Shown here: in pieces, positions 6,190-6,343 of the stretch | Position numbering within the stretch: position 1 is the stretch's first letter | Layout: each line of letters opens with the position of its first letter | NCBI GenBank assembly: GCA_001771975.1 | Contig: MERE01000092.1 | Coordinates: 1 to 6,343 of the forward strand | From: Betaproteobacteria bacterium RIFCSPLOWO2_02_FULL_68_150 | GTDB lineage: Bacteria; Pseudomonadota; Gammaproteobacteria; Burkholderiales; SG8-39 | Length of the DNA: 6,343 nt | Reading direction: 5' to 3' | Made by a program: the position numbers and the translations under genes | The notes under the pieces: model-generated | The model's database searches: none | Seen by the model: the letters and a program-made list of their open reading frames with translations, nothing else | What the model was told of the DNA's origin: nothing

Positions 6190-6238
6190 TCTCCGGTTTT
6201 CGGACGAATCGCACGGCGATTCGTCCGAAAACCGGAGA
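6190..6238. repeat. Perfect 23-bp inverted repeat with a 3-nt loop
   Basis: TCTCCGGTTTTCGGACGAAT followed by CGC (6190-6212) is mirrored exactly at 6216-6238, separated only by ACG. Each arm also contains its own small palindrome (TCCG-N5-CGGA), so the arms can fold separately. Neither strand shows a T run after the hairpin, so a standard intrinsic terminator is unlikely. It lies 47 bp upstream of the xdhC start codon. It could be a REP/MITE-like repeat, a cruciform-forming site, or a structured element in the leader of xdhC. I do not recognise the family. Confidence 0.85.
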
Positions 6239-6343
6239 TATGGGAACCGCAAATCCGAGCCGTTCCCGGTTTATTGCGCGGGGTCTGAAACTCGCGCGAT
6301 ATCAGGCGTAGCAGCGCAGCCGGCGCGAAAACTCCGCCACCGG
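6239..6343. other. Right-edge intergenic DNA, possibly with the tail of an upstream gene
   Basis: No gene can be supported here. On the minus strand one frame enters from the edge and stops at 6304-6302 after 13 codons (PVAEFSRRLRCYA), which could be the C-terminus of a gene lying upstream of xdhC. Another frame stays open through the hairpin and reads like non-coding DNA. With so few codons, coding origin cannot be judged. Confidence 0.15.

Noticed and set aside
6190..6238. Hairpin as an intrinsic terminator for an upstream gene
   Set aside because: The bases after the stem are AAATCAAATTC on the minus strand and TATGGGAACC on the plus strand; neither is a T tract.
5133..6311. Plus-strand open frame of 392 codons opposite xdhC
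   Set aside because: Antisense shadow of a well-supported XdhC-family gene; arginine/histidine-rich composition and no domain.

Overview
The window is a GC-rich stretch of bacterial chromosome with seven protein genes, all on the minus strand and closely packed. The gene order glyA-nrdR-ribD-ribE and the wording of the GlyA protein (HIELIASENY, the AHYAGLIAAG type of loop, FPGIQGGPLMH) point to a betaproteobacterium of the broad Burkholderiales/Rhodocyclales/Nitrosomonadales type. That placement is inferred from protein character and synteny, since no rRNA or other phylogenetic marker is present.

In the direction of transcription (right to left), the window opens with about 200 bp of intergenic DNA (6144-6343). 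It carries a perfect hairpin with 23-bp arms (6190-6238). Next come an XdhC/CoxI-family molybdoenzyme maturation factor (5127-6143) and a MobA-like/MocA-type nucleotidyltransferase (4552-5130), which overlap by 4 nt and look like a two-gene molybdenum-cofactor maturation unit. After a 62-bp gap with a possible promoter comes glyA (serine hydroxymethyltransferase), then nrdR (repressor of ribonucleotide reductase genes), ribD (bifunctional pyrimidine deaminase/reductase) and ribE (riboflavin synthase). The junctions are tight: 11 bp between glyA and nrdR, and a 1-nt TGATG overlap between ribD and ribE. After a gap of about 200 bp there is a major-facilitator transporter, with six to eight predicted membrane segments in view, that runs off the left edge.

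Functionally the centre of the window links one-carbon metabolism (GlyA), deoxynucleotide control (NrdR) and two riboflavin-pathway enzymes (RibD, RibE). RibD acts early and RibE catalyses the last step. ribBA and ribH, which often follow ribE in related bacteria, are not here; the transporter is next instead.

The most unusual features are two inverted repeats. A 78-bp element with perfect 21-bp arms (2693-2770) sits exactly at the nrdR/ribD junction. It supplies part of the nrdR stop codon, holds the only upstream start codon for ribD (a GTG) in its loop, and encodes part of the RibD N-terminus. The second is the long hairpin in front of xdhC. I saw no tRNA, rRNA, CRISPR array, complete insertion sequence or phage gene. 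I found no convincing evidence of a new multi-gene system; the novelty here lies at the level of the repeats and the gene junctions.
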